From Methylomonas sp. LL1 (lineage in GTDB: Bacteria; Pseudomonadota; Gammaproteobacteria; Methylococcales; Methylomonadaceae): a DNA stretch of 64,000 bases. The DNA is taken from NCBI RefSeq assembly GCF_015711015.1, contig NZ_CP064653.1, forward strand, positions 124,001-188,000. Direction: 5' to 3'. The notes under the pieces were generated by a model, which saw nothing but the letters and a program-made list of their open reading frames with translations, ran no database searches and was not told where the DNA came from. The translations under genes and the position numbers were made by a program. Of the stretch, positions 13,622 through 22,080 are shown one piece after another. Each line of letters starts with the position of its first letter. Position 1 is the stretch's first letter.

Positions 13622-15925
13622 ATGAAACGCTTCATCTCTCTGAAATATGCTCAACCGCTATCTTCGTTAGCGCTGCCGGTAGGCTGGGCGGGCGAATTCG
13701 GTAGCATTCCAAAGTCTACCCGTTCCAGGACAACCGCGCTGTGTCTGGCGATGGGTTTGGGGCTTGGCGTTTGCGTGCCGGCTCAATCGGCCACGCAGGC
13801 GCTGATCAATGGCGAGATTCAGAGTATGACTCTGAATAATCCCGGCGACCATTGGTCCGGAGGCACCCTCGTGGTGGGCGGCCAAAATGTCATCATTCCG
13901 CGCAATCTGTTGATCGATTTGCCGGCCAACCGGTTGACCCTGCAACAGATATTCGCGCAAGCGCCAGGCGCCTGCGTAAGTAACGGCGAGTCCGGCCTGG
14001 CCAAGGCGGACTCATGCAACACCAAAGGTGCCGGCGGGTTCGCCACTATCCACGCCAACCATACCAACGCCGGGAACATCATCGCCGGCGACGTGTTGAT
14101 CGAGAAAGGCCTGGAATCCACCTCCGGCGAAGTCACTTATATTAATTACGATGAGGGTTATTTCATCCTGAGTGGTAAACCGGGGGATCCCAATACCGGG
14201 GTGATGGTGCGGATCAACGATCCCGATGGTCGCCACACGGTCCAGCAGGGTAAGGCTTGCGCGGGCGGTCCCAACTGTAGTGCGGATCCACGTTTTACGC
14301 TGGATGGCGACAACTATACCAATGTCTATACCACCGGTTATCCGTTGTGCATACCCAGTACCAAACCGAGAAGTTTTATCGATGTGCTGGATTTCAACAA
14401 CAATGGCAATATCACTGAGAATCTGACATTCCAGGCTAATCCGGACGGCAGCGGCGATCTGTTGTGCCCAACCAGCAACCGGCCGGGGAATCCCTTGACC
14501 ACGCCGGTGGACGACTCCAGACGTTTCGCGCCGATAATGCTAGGGGACAACATTACCGCCGAGGGTAACTTCGAGACTGTCGACGGTGTCCGCTTCTTCT
14601 CGTCCCATACCACGAAGGTCATGGTTGCACTGTCGACCAAGCCCGACGACACTCAGCCGGATTATCTGTTCCCCGATGAAGTGGGAATAGACGCGGCGCC
14701 CTTCTTCAACCAGCGCGCCCGTACCCTGATTATCGGCTACGGTACACTGGCTCCGATCGATGTGGATGTCTGGAGCATCCATTACGATCCGGTTACCAAC
14801 CAGCCCCACGAATTTCCATTGGCTTCGGTTCAGGGCTGCGAGAATGCGGCAGGCCCCGGTACCTGCGCGGGTTTGGGTCTGGTCGGTGCCGGGGGGAACA
14901 TCTTCCGGATTCGTTATGACGTGGATTTCATTAGTCAGCCAACCAAGGACAAACTGTCACCCTGCCTACAATTGCGCGCCTCGCCGCGTTTCGGCGCGCT
15001 CGACATCTGCCCCGGCGGGAATCAAGCGTTGGCTAACGAGATGGGGGTGATGAGTCCTATTCCCCACGAGGTCCAATTCCGTACCGGACACAGCGGAGCG
15101 GGGCTTTATGCACTGGATATCAATGGTCAACAGGCGCCTTGCTGCCAGTACCTGTTTCCGTTCGGAGTGGGGCTGGGCGGAATCGGTTTTCAGGAGTTCA
15201 ACGAAATCGACCTCAACGCAATGCAAACCGCCTTTCCGTTCTCGGGTTTGCCCTGGAACCTTGATCGCCGCTTGAGTCCCGGCGGTTGTATCGACAGCTC
15301 CGTGCCGCCCGATGGCATCGTTGACTGCGAGGCTACACCCCAGCCATTGGAACCTTTTCCCTTCGAAGGCTACGAGCCACGCAACCAAGTGAATAACGGC
15401 CCGCGTGGGTTTTATAACGACCCGAACTACACCGCCACTGCCCTCGCGGATGCGAGCAACCGGGTGTACTCTTTCGTCGATGCAGGGCTTAACAAATTCA
15501 ACGGCAACAACACGCTGCTGACTTGGGCACCGGTCGATCCGTCCTTGCAAACCATCACCCCGACCGAGGATGTGCCATTGATGTGCAGCATAGAACAGGC
15601 TCAGGCTGCCGACAGCGATGCGGACGGGGTTCCGGACAGCCTGGACAACTGTACCACTGCCGCTAACGGTCCGCTGATTCCCGACCGCGGCATGCACATC
15701 CAACGAGATACCAACAACGATGGCTACGGTAATGCCTGCGACCCAGACTTGAACAATGATGGCCTGGTGAACAATTTGGATACGGGCTTGTTTCAGGCGG
15801 ATTTCTCCAAGACTGGAAACCTGGATGCCGATTTCAACGGAGATCATGTGGTCAATAATCTGGATGCCGGCATCATACGGAGCTACTTCCTGAAAGCGCC
15901 GGGACCTTCCACTATCGCGCACTAA
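13622..15925 (+). CDS. Large exported TSP3-dockerin protein, paralogue 1
   Basis: The ATG at 13622 follows an AGGAG site; the product is 767 residues. A long signal region ends near AQSATQAL. The ~600-residue body is shared with the protein at 16142 (conserved blocks DHWSGG, NLLIDLPANRLTLQQIF, FATIHAN, NDPDGRH, CSADPRF, CIPSTK, LSPGGCIDS). I do not recognise the family; no heme or copper motif is obvious. The C-terminus has a TSP3 repeat (DSDADGVPDSLDNC, DTNNDGYGNACD) and two dockerin loops (DLNNDGLVNNLD, DFNGDHVVNNLD) without the linker cysteines of its relatives. A terminator follows at 15945. It probably sits on the surface with the other dockerin proteins. Confidence 0.8.
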   Translation: MKRFISLKYAQPLSSLALPVGWAGEFGSIPKSTRSRTTALCLAMGLGLGVCVPAQSATQALINGEIQSMTLNNPGDHWSGGTLVVGGQNVIIPRNLLIDLPANRLTLQQIFAQAPGACVSNGESGLAKADSCNTKGAGGFATIHANHTNAGNIIAGDVLIEKGLESTSGEVTYINYDEGYFILSGKPGDPNTGVMVRINDPDGRHTVQQGKACAGGPNCSADPRFTLDGDNYTNVYTTGYPLCIPSTKPRSFIDVLDFNNNGNITENLTFQANPDGSGDLLCPTSNRPGNPLTTPVDDSRRFAPIMLGDNITAEGNFETVDGVRFFSSHTTKVMVALSTKPDDTQPDYLFPDEVGIDAAPFFNQRARTLIIGYGTLAPIDVDVWSIHYDPVTNQPHEFPLASVQGCENAAGPGTCAGLGLVGAGGNIFRIRYDVDFISQPTKDKLSPCLQLRASPRFGALDICPGGNQALANEMGVMSPIPHEVQFRTGHSGAGLYALDINGQQAPCCQYLFPFGVGLGGIGFQEFNEIDLNAMQTAFPFSGLPWNLDRRLSPGGCIDSSVPPDGIVDCEATPQPLEPFPFEGYEPRNQVNNGPRGFYNDPNYTATALADASNRVYSFVDAGLNKFNGNNTLLTWAPVDPSLQTITPTEDVPLMCSIEQAQAADSDADGVPDSLDNCTTAANGPLIPDRGMHIQRDTNNDGYGNACDPDLNNDGLVNNLDTGLFQADFSKTGNLDADFNGDHVVNNLDAGIIRSYFLKAPGPSTIAH

Positions 15926-15944
15926 TAGAAAGGACTATCCAGTC

Positions 15945-15979
15945 GGGTGGTGCATCAAGGATGCGCATCACCCATTTTT
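15945..15979 (+). terminator. Rho-independent terminator after dockerin paralogue 1
   Basis: A 9-bp stem (15945-15953 with 15965-15973, one G-U pair), an 11-base loop and a T5 run at 15975-15979 lie 20 bp after the stop. This suggests that the gene at 16142 has its own promoter. Confidence 0.7.
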
Positions 15980-16141
15980 CCGATCTCGGCGCTAGTTTGT
16001 TCCAGCAATGGTTTTACAAAACAGCAACAGAATGACCAATGACCATGGCACGGCGGCAAGCCTAGCGGTGATGGTTTTACCGATATTAACGACTAAAGCA
16101 TAAATTCCAACTTATATCTGGCTTCGGACGGGAATTTTAAA

Positions 16142-18337
16142 ATGACTATATCAATCCGGCATTTTCAAAAAAGGCACTCGATAAAACGCATGGGCGCTAG
16201 ACTCATCGCGGCATTGCTGCTGACGGTCGGCTTTTCGGCTCACTCGGCAACCAATGCGCTTATTGTCGGGGACATCGAACGATTAACGCTTGACGATCCG
16301 AATGACCATTGGTCCGGCGGATTGCTGATCGTGGGAGGGCAAAGCATTATCCTGCCGCGCAATTTGCTGATCGATTTGCCGGCAAACCGTTTGACGCTGC
16401 AACAGATATTTGAACAGGCGCCGGCAAACTGCAAGGCCGCGAGCGAATCCGGCCTAGCCAAGGCCGATGGCTGTTCCGGCGGCAATCGGGGGTTTGCCAC
16501 TATCCATGCCAACCGTACCAATGCCGGCAATCTGATAGCCGGTGACGTATTTCTGGAAAAAGGCACCGGAACCACCAGTGGCGTGGTCAGCTATATCGAT
16601 CATAGCGATGGTTATCTGCGTATCAATGGGCTGCCCAACGATCCTAAAACAGGGGTCATGCTACGCTTGAACGATCCGGACGGCCGCCACAGCATTCAAC
16701 AAGGCCTGGGCTGTAAGGCCGGGGCGCCTAACTGCAGCGCGGACCCGCGTTTTAGCTTGGATTCGGATAACTACGTCGTTGTGTTTTCCACCGGCATGCC
16801 GGCCTGCATACCCAGTACCAAGGCGAGAAGTTTTGCGGATGTACTGGATTTAAACCGCAACGGCATCACGACCGAAACCCTGACTGCACAGTCACTGAAG
16901 GACGGCACCGGCGATCTGCTTTGCCCTGAAACCAACCGCAGCATAAATGGTGGCCAACCGGTCGATGATTCACGTAGATTCGCGCCGATACGGGTAGGCG
17001 ATCACCTGAACGCCAGTGGTAATTTTGAATCGGTGAATGGCGTTCAATTTTTATCGGTCTACAAGCTGACGCTATCAAAAGCATTGGGGACCAAAAACGA
17101 TCCGACCCAACCGGATTATGTGTTTTTGAGCGAGGTTGGAATCGATGCGATGGGCTTTCAGAACCAACGCGCGCGGGCCTTGTTCATAGGCTTCAGCACC
17201 CTTTCTCCCGGTGACGTGGATTACTGGTCGGTACATTATGACCCCGGCAATAATGAGCCGCATAAATTCCCGCTGGCCTCGGTCAGAGGCTGCGACCTAC
17301 TCAATGGCCAAGGCATGTGCACCCGCCAGGGGATTGGTCTGGGTATCAATGGCGGCGGAGATATTATCAAGATCAAATATGACGTCGATTTTTTGTTTCC
17401 CAGCGCGCTGACTTTATCTCCTTGCGCGCAACTCACCGCGGGTGGTTACGCCGTCTGCCCCTTCGGCGGCAGGCAAGCGGAGGAATTCGCCATATTAAGC
17501 CCGATTCCGCGCGAGATTTTTGCCCGTACCGGCCATGGCATGAAATACCCGGAGTTGATCACACTGGATATTGCCGGAAACCAGACCAGCAACGGCCAAT
17601 ACTTATTTCCTCTGGGCCTGGGATTGGGAGGCATTACCGCCCCTGAATTCGTCGAGATCAATCTGGATAAGGTCGGAACGCCTTTTATCTTTGCCGGCCT
17701 GCCCTGGACTCTGGACCGCCGGCTCAGCCCCGGCGGCTGTATCGATAGCAACAATGATGGTAATCCGGATTGCGAATCAAGCCCTCAGCCGCTGGATCCC
17801 TATCCGTTTTCCGGATTAGATCCGCGCACCCAGGCCAATATTCCGGGTTCCTTTTATCCGGCTAATAATTTCTACAATGCCAGCCCATTAAGCAATGTAC
17901 AGAACCGGGTTCTTTCCTATGTCGACCCCGCCGTAGCCAAATTCAACGGGAACTATAGCGTATTGAAATGGCCGCCAGTTGATCCCGCCGAAATCCCCGT
18001 CGAGCCGCCCGTTCCGGTCATCCAAGAGTGTTCCGCGCTGGATAGCGATCATGACGGCATTGATGATGGGTCCGATAACTGCCTGTTAATCGCCAATCCG
18101 GACCAACGCGATACCGACGGCGATGGCTTTGGCAATGCCTGCGACACCGATCTGAATAACGATCAAATCAGCAATAACCTGGATACGGGTATCTTAAAGT
18201 CCGTGTATCTGTGCAATAGCGTATCCAACCCCGGAATTGATAGCTGCGACCATGCCGATTTTAATGGAGACGGCGTAGTCAATAACCTGGATGTAGGTAT
18301 TTCCAAACAATATTATCTACTGCCGCCAGGGCCTTAG
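16142..18337 (+). CDS. Large exported TSP3-dockerin protein, paralogue 2
   Basis: The 731-residue product is collinear with the protein at 13622 over its whole body and clearly arose by tandem duplication. The signal peptide ends near FSAHSATNAL. It keeps the shared blocks NLLIDLPANRLTLQQIF, FATIHAN, NDPDGRHSIQQG, CSADPRF, CIPSTK and LDRRLSPGGCIDS. The C-terminus has a TSP3 repeat (DSDHDGIDDGSDNC, DTDGDGFGNACD) and two dockerin loops (DLNNDQISNNLD, DFNGDGVVNNLD) with a two-cysteine linker like the proteins at 12398 and 18423. The ribosome site is weak. Function is unknown; secretion and calcium-dependent docking are inferred from the C-terminal module. Confidence 0.8.
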   Translation: MTISIRHFQKRHSIKRMGARLIAALLLTVGFSAHSATNALIVGDIERLTLDDPNDHWSGGLLIVGGQSIILPRNLLIDLPANRLTLQQIFEQAPANCKAASESGLAKADGCSGGNRGFATIHANRTNAGNLIAGDVFLEKGTGTTSGVVSYIDHSDGYLRINGLPNDPKTGVMLRLNDPDGRHSIQQGLGCKAGAPNCSADPRFSLDSDNYVVVFSTGMPACIPSTKARSFADVLDLNRNGITTETLTAQSLKDGTGDLLCPETNRSINGGQPVDDSRRFAPIRVGDHLNASGNFESVNGVQFLSVYKLTLSKALGTKNDPTQPDYVFLSEVGIDAMGFQNQRARALFIGFSTLSPGDVDYWSVHYDPGNNEPHKFPLASVRGCDLLNGQGMCTRQGIGLGINGGGDIIKIKYDVDFLFPSALTLSPCAQLTAGGYAVCPFGGRQAEEFAILSPIPREIFARTGHGMKYPELITLDIAGNQTSNGQYLFPLGLGLGGITAPEFVEINLDKVGTPFIFAGLPWTLDRRLSPGGCIDSNNDGNPDCESSPQPLDPYPFSGLDPRTQANIPGSFYPANNFYNASPLSNVQNRVLSYVDPAVAKFNGNYSVLKWPPVDPAEIPVEPPVPVIQECSALDSDHDGIDDGSDNCLLIANPDQRDTDGDGFGNACDTDLNNDQISNNLDTGILKSVYLCNSVSNPGIDSCDHADFNGDGVVNNLDVGISKQYYLLPPGP

Positions 18338-18422
18338 AGATCAGCGCGGGCATGATGTTTCTATCCACTTACGGTGGAAAAACAAAAAATTGTCCATCGT
18401 GTAAAAACTTGAGGAGATCGAA

Positions 18423-20804
18423 ATGACACTTCGAAATTTTATCGGCGTCGCGGTCAGCCTATGCCTATATTGCAATGCCGGGGCGGCTGTTTCTCTGAAA
18501 GCGGTAGCGATACCGCCCGTGCCGGGGTTGAACCATTATGTTCGGGATCAAGCCATGGCGATACTGCTGGGCAAGGCCTTGTTCTGGGATATGCAATCGG
18601 GCAGTGACGGTCAGGCCTGTGCCAGCTGTCACTTTCATGCCGGCGCCGATAACCGGATCAAAAACTCCCTGAATCCGGGGCAGGCCGGAGGCGACAACAG
18701 CTTTAACGAGACGGCAAGCGGCGATGCCGGCGGAGCCAATTACAGCTTGGATGGCGCCGATTTCCCGTTTCACCAACTGCTGAACCCATTCGATCGCAAT
18801 TCGTTCGTGACAAAGGATAGCAATGATGTGGTCGGTTCCAGCGGCGTGCCGTCGGGGCGGTTTAACGACATCGTTCCCGGTGTCGGCCAGGAAGATTGTT
18901 CGACGGTTCCCGATTCGGTTTTCCAGGTCGGCGGTATCAATGTGCGCCAAGTAACCGGCAGGAATTCGCCTTCGGTCATCAATGCCGTGTTCAATTTTCG
19001 TAACTTTTGGGATGGCAGGGCGAATAACGTGTTTAACGGTGTCGATCCGTTTGGCCCCAGCAATGCCTCGGCCGGCATCTGGATGCGCCAGCCCGACGGT
19101 AGCGTGATCCGGGAACCGGTCAGGCTGATCAATTCCAGTTTGGCATCGCAGGCGGTAGGTCCTCCAGGTAGCGCGGTCGAAATGATGTGCAATGGCAGAG
19201 TGTTTGCGCAACTAGGCAAAAAACTGCTGCACACTGGGATAGTGCCGTTGGGCTTGCAGGAAGTCGATGCCGGCGACAGCGTCTTGGGACCGCATGTCGC
19301 CGCTTCCGGCAAGGGTTTGAAACTCAGTTATTTACAAATGATACAGGCGGCATTCCAGCCGGAACTGTGGGATGTTTCGGGTGATTTTGGCGGTTACAGC
19401 CAGATAGAGGCCAATTTCTCCTTGTTCTGGGGCCTGGCGATTCAATTGTATGAAGCCACGCTGGTTTCCGATGACACGCCGTTCGATCGGTTCATGGAAG
19501 GCAATAGCAATGCTCTTACGCCGGCGCAGGTTCATGGGATGCAGGTATTTAACGGTCCCGGTAGGATCGAAGGTTTTACCACAACGGAAATTTTACCCGG
19601 CCACGGTTTGTGCGCGGCTTGTCATGACGCGCCGGAATTCACCGGCGCCGCTAACCGGGTATTGTCGATCAGGGAGGAGGGCCTCGGCGCTCAAGGCGTG
19701 ATGGAATTCATGAATGTCGGAGATATTTTCAACGGTCGCACCGCATTCACGGCTCAGTATGACAACGGCTTCTACAATATCGGTGTCAGGCCCAGCGCTG
19801 AAGATATTGGCACCGGTGGCGTGGATCCTTTTGGCTATCCACTGTCCTTTACCCGTTTGTCCCAGCAGCATGGCCAAGTCAGCGTGGTCAATAATATCAA
19901 AAAGGTGATTATTCCCGAATTCACCATCTTGGATCCCAATACCGGTGCCAAGATTTTTGAACTTGACCTGTGCACACTGACTATTTTTTGCCAAGTACCG
20001 CCAAATGCTCCGGTCGCCGTTGACGGTGCATTCAAAGTGCCGGGTTTGCGTAACATCGATTTAACCGCCCCGTATTTTCATAACGGCGGCACCGCAACGC
20101 TGGAGCAGGTCATCGATTTTTACCGGCGAGGCGGTGACCGCCGCGATGTGCCGGCTACCGGCGGCGATACGACCGGTTTTGCCGCAAACAAAAGTAACCT
20201 CGATGAAAATATCACCAATCTGTCTCTGACGGTGGGAGACGAATCCGACTTGCTCGACTTTCTGCTGAGTCTCACCGATGAGCGGGTGCGTTGGGAAAAA
20301 GCACCGTTTGACCATCCTCAATTGCTGGTTAGAAACGGGCATGATGGCGATAATGTCATGGTTAAGGACAGCGGAAACGGTATCGCCACCGAAAGTTGGG
20401 TGGAAAGGCCAGCCGTCGGGGCCGCGGGACGTTCGGCAAAAGGTTTGCCTCCGTTAAAAAACTTTCTCGATGCGCCGATGGTCGATGCGGATGCCGATGG
20501 CCGGATTGACTCGGAAGACAACTGCGTGACTGTGGCCAATGGGCCGGTCATCGCCGATAGCGGTAAAAATAGCCAGCGGGATAGCGATGGCGATGGATTT
20601 GGCAATGTCTGCGACACCGATTTGAATAACGACAATGTGACCAATAACCTGGATTCGGGGATTTTTAAGTTGGTGTTTTTGTGTAGTACCAACACCAATC
20701 CGGCGTCTGATACCTGCGATCATGCCGATTTTAATGGCGATGGTGTAGTCAATAACCTGGATGCGGGAGTTTTGAAAAAATATTTTCTAAAACCACCGGG
20801 TTAA
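18423..20804 (+). CDS. Di-heme cytochrome c peroxidase/MauG-like protein with TSP3-dockerin tail
   Basis: The 793-residue product starts behind GAGGAG and has a signal peptide (ending NAGAA). Two heme c motifs, CASCH (~63-67) and CAACH (~397-401), lie in the spacing of a long MauG/CCP-family di-heme enzyme. The C-terminal heme domain ends with the family block FKVPGLRNIDLTAPYFHNGG. Residues ~680-793 are a TSP3 repeat (DSDGDGFGNVCD) and two dockerin loops (DLNNDNVTNNLD, DFNGDGVVNNLD). Family members reduce H2O2 or oxidise protein residues outside the cytoplasm. Surface-associated di-heme peroxidases are known in Methylococcus beside copper-repressible MopE/CorA proteins. The dockerin tail is unusual for this family. 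Confidence 0.9.
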   Translation: MTLRNFIGVAVSLCLYCNAGAAVSLKAVAIPPVPGLNHYVRDQAMAILLGKALFWDMQSGSDGQACASCHFHAGADNRIKNSLNPGQAGGDNSFNETASGDAGGANYSLDGADFPFHQLLNPFDRNSFVTKDSNDVVGSSGVPSGRFNDIVPGVGQEDCSTVPDSVFQVGGINVRQVTGRNSPSVINAVFNFRNFWDGRANNVFNGVDPFGPSNASAGIWMRQPDGSVIREPVRLINSSLASQAVGPPGSAVEMMCNGRVFAQLGKKLLHTGIVPLGLQEVDAGDSVLGPHVAASGKGLKLSYLQMIQAAFQPELWDVSGDFGGYSQIEANFSLFWGLAIQLYEATLVSDDTPFDRFMEGNSNALTPAQVHGMQVFNGPGRIEGFTTTEILPGHGLCAACHDAPEFTGAANRVLSIREEGLGAQGVMEFMNVGDIFNGRTAFTAQYDNGFYNIGVRPSAEDIGTGGVDPFGYPLSFTRLSQQHGQVSVVNNIKKVIIPEFTILDPNTGAKIFELDLCTLTIFCQVPPNAPVAVDGAFKVPGLRNIDLTAPYFHNGGTATLEQVIDFYRRGGDRRDVPATGGDTTGFAANKSNLDENITNLSLTVGDESDLLDFLLSLTDERVRWEKAPFDHPQLLVRNGHDGDNVMVKDSGNGIATESWVERPAVGAAGRSAKGLPPLKNFLDAPMVDADADGRIDSEDNCVTVANGPVIADSGKNSQRDSDGDGFGNVCDTDLNNDNVTNNLDSGIFKLVFLCSTNTNPASDTCDHADFNGDGVVNNLDAGVLKKYFLKPPG

Positions 20805-20975
20805 GATAATTAAGACTGGGTTAAATCAAGTAAACAACAACACAAAATGGGCTAATGTGCTTTAATTGTGAGTATATTCGATATGGCTTGCTTGAGTTGC
20901 CGTGTGATTGGCACTAAATGGCACGAAAACGCTTTAACCGGATGCCAATCCGCTTTACCTTACTCTTTAACAGAC

Positions 20976-21356
20976 ATGAACACTGAATCCTGCGTTTTTA
21001 TCATTGATGATGACTATGCCGTACGCGACAGTCTTGGGCAGGTCATGGATGCCGCTGGGATTGCTTATCAAACTTTTGAGAGCGCCGAGCACTTTCTTCG
21101 GGACTATTGTCCGGGTAAGCCCGGTTGCGTGCTGCTCGATCTCAACATGCCGAATATGAGCGGCGAGGAACTGCAAACCGAACTCATCCGGCGGCAGTTT
21201 CGGTTGCCTATTATTTTCTTGACCGCCTATGGCGACATGGCCACAAAAGCCCGTGTCATGAAAGCGGGAGCGGTAGATTTTCTGATCAAACCCATTCCCA
21301 GCAATCAGTTGCTGGAACGTATTCAGTTGGCGTTGCAACACGAATGTCAGACCTAA
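20976..21356 (+). CDS. Stand-alone FixJ-type receiver protein
   Basis: The 126-residue product begins at the ATG at 20976 (MNTESCVF), which aligns with the first residues of the FixJ-like regulator at 4580. Acidic pocket Asp11-13, phosphoacceptor Asp55 (VLLDLNMPN), Thr (FLTAYGD) and Lys (LIKPI) are all present, but there is no DNA-binding domain. The shared FESAEHFL segment shows common descent with the regulator at 4580. It may act as a phosphate sink or modulate the FixLJ-like pair; it could also be a truncated FixJ. It ends the surface-redox block. Confidence 0.85.
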   Translation: MNTESCVFIIDDDYAVRDSLGQVMDAAGIAYQTFESAEHFLRDYCPGKPGCVLLDLNMPNMSGEELQTELIRRQFRLPIIFLTAYGDMATKARVMKAGAVDFLIKPIPSNQLLERIQLALQHECQT

Positions 21357-21399
21357 GCGGCGCAAACGCTGGGTAACAAACTTTCCCGGAAGGGGCTGT

Positions 21400-21456
21400 G
21401 TAGGAGGGGTTTTAGCCGCGCCTAAGGCTTATCGTCGCGGCTAAAGCCCCTCCTAC
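21400..21456. repeat. REP-like extragenic palindrome
   Basis: Two 21-base arms (21400-21420 and 21436-21456) are complementary at 20 positions plus one G-T pair, around a 15-base loop. The core TAGGAGGGGTTTTAGCCGCG resembles REP elements widespread in gammaproteobacteria. It lies 43 bp after the lone receiver. With no T-run it is a poor intrinsic terminator, though it may stabilise the 3' end. Confidence 0.7.
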
Positions 21457-21504
21457 GCCGGCGACATACCAATTACAAAAAACAGGTTATTTCCAACCAA
21501 ATTC

Positions 21505-21978
21505 CTAGGCAAGTTGTAGTCGGGCTAACGACGCAATTGCCTGACCGTCATTGCCATCCGGATCAATGCTCAATTCCAGTATGCCGACCTGGTTCAATTC
21601 GATTCGATAGTCTTCGATTTCCTGGGTAGAACCGGTTGGACTGAAGTTCCATTGTTGCCGCACAATCTCCTGAAATGTTTGCCCCGCATCCGCCGACCAG
21701 CGTAAAACATACTCCTGCCGGCGTTCAATCTCGGTTTCCACGAACTCCAATCGAATCCGAAACAAGCTTTGCGGCTCGGTAAAGATCAGCCGTATGGTTT
21801 GTTTTCCGGCTTCGGACGCGCGCCAGCCATCATTCAAGCCAGGCAGCAAGGCGGATTCGATCGGAAAGTCGGGATCTTCCGAACTGACTTCCACTTCCGC
21901 CAGTCTGTCCAGGTTGAGCCAATCCGGTTCTGCCATAATCGATTCCGGCTGAGAGGGTGAGATGATACGCTTGCGCAT
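21505..21978 (-). CDS. Predicted galactose-binding-like (discoidin-fold) protein
   Basis: The 157-residue product begins behind a perfect AGGAGG site. It lacks a signal peptide. Residues ~30-155 have the alternating strands of an F5/8-type (galactose-binding-like) beta sandwich: SALLPGLNDGWRAS, then TIRLIFTEPQSLFRIRLEF, RQEYVLRWS, IEDYRIELNQVGILELSIDP. Such folds bind ligands or proteins; no catalytic motif is visible. It is divergent from chrA with a ~100-bp spacer. I cannot name a pathway, and the fold call is by eye. Confidence 0.6.
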   Translation of the reverse strand: MRKRIISPSQPESIMAEPDWLNLDRLAEVEVSSEDPDFPIESALLPGLNDGWRASEAGKQTIRLIFTEPQSLFRIRLEFVETEIERRQEYVLRWSADAGQTFQEIVRQQWNFSPTGSTQEIEDYRIELNQVGILELSIDPDGNDGQAIASLARLQLA

Positions 21979-22080
21979 GGGAGTAACCTCCTGAGGGTGA
22001 GCCGAAAAAATGTTCGGCGGCCTTGGGTGAAAAAATTGTATGTCGACAGTCTATTGGATAAACGAACATTAAGGGCAAAA

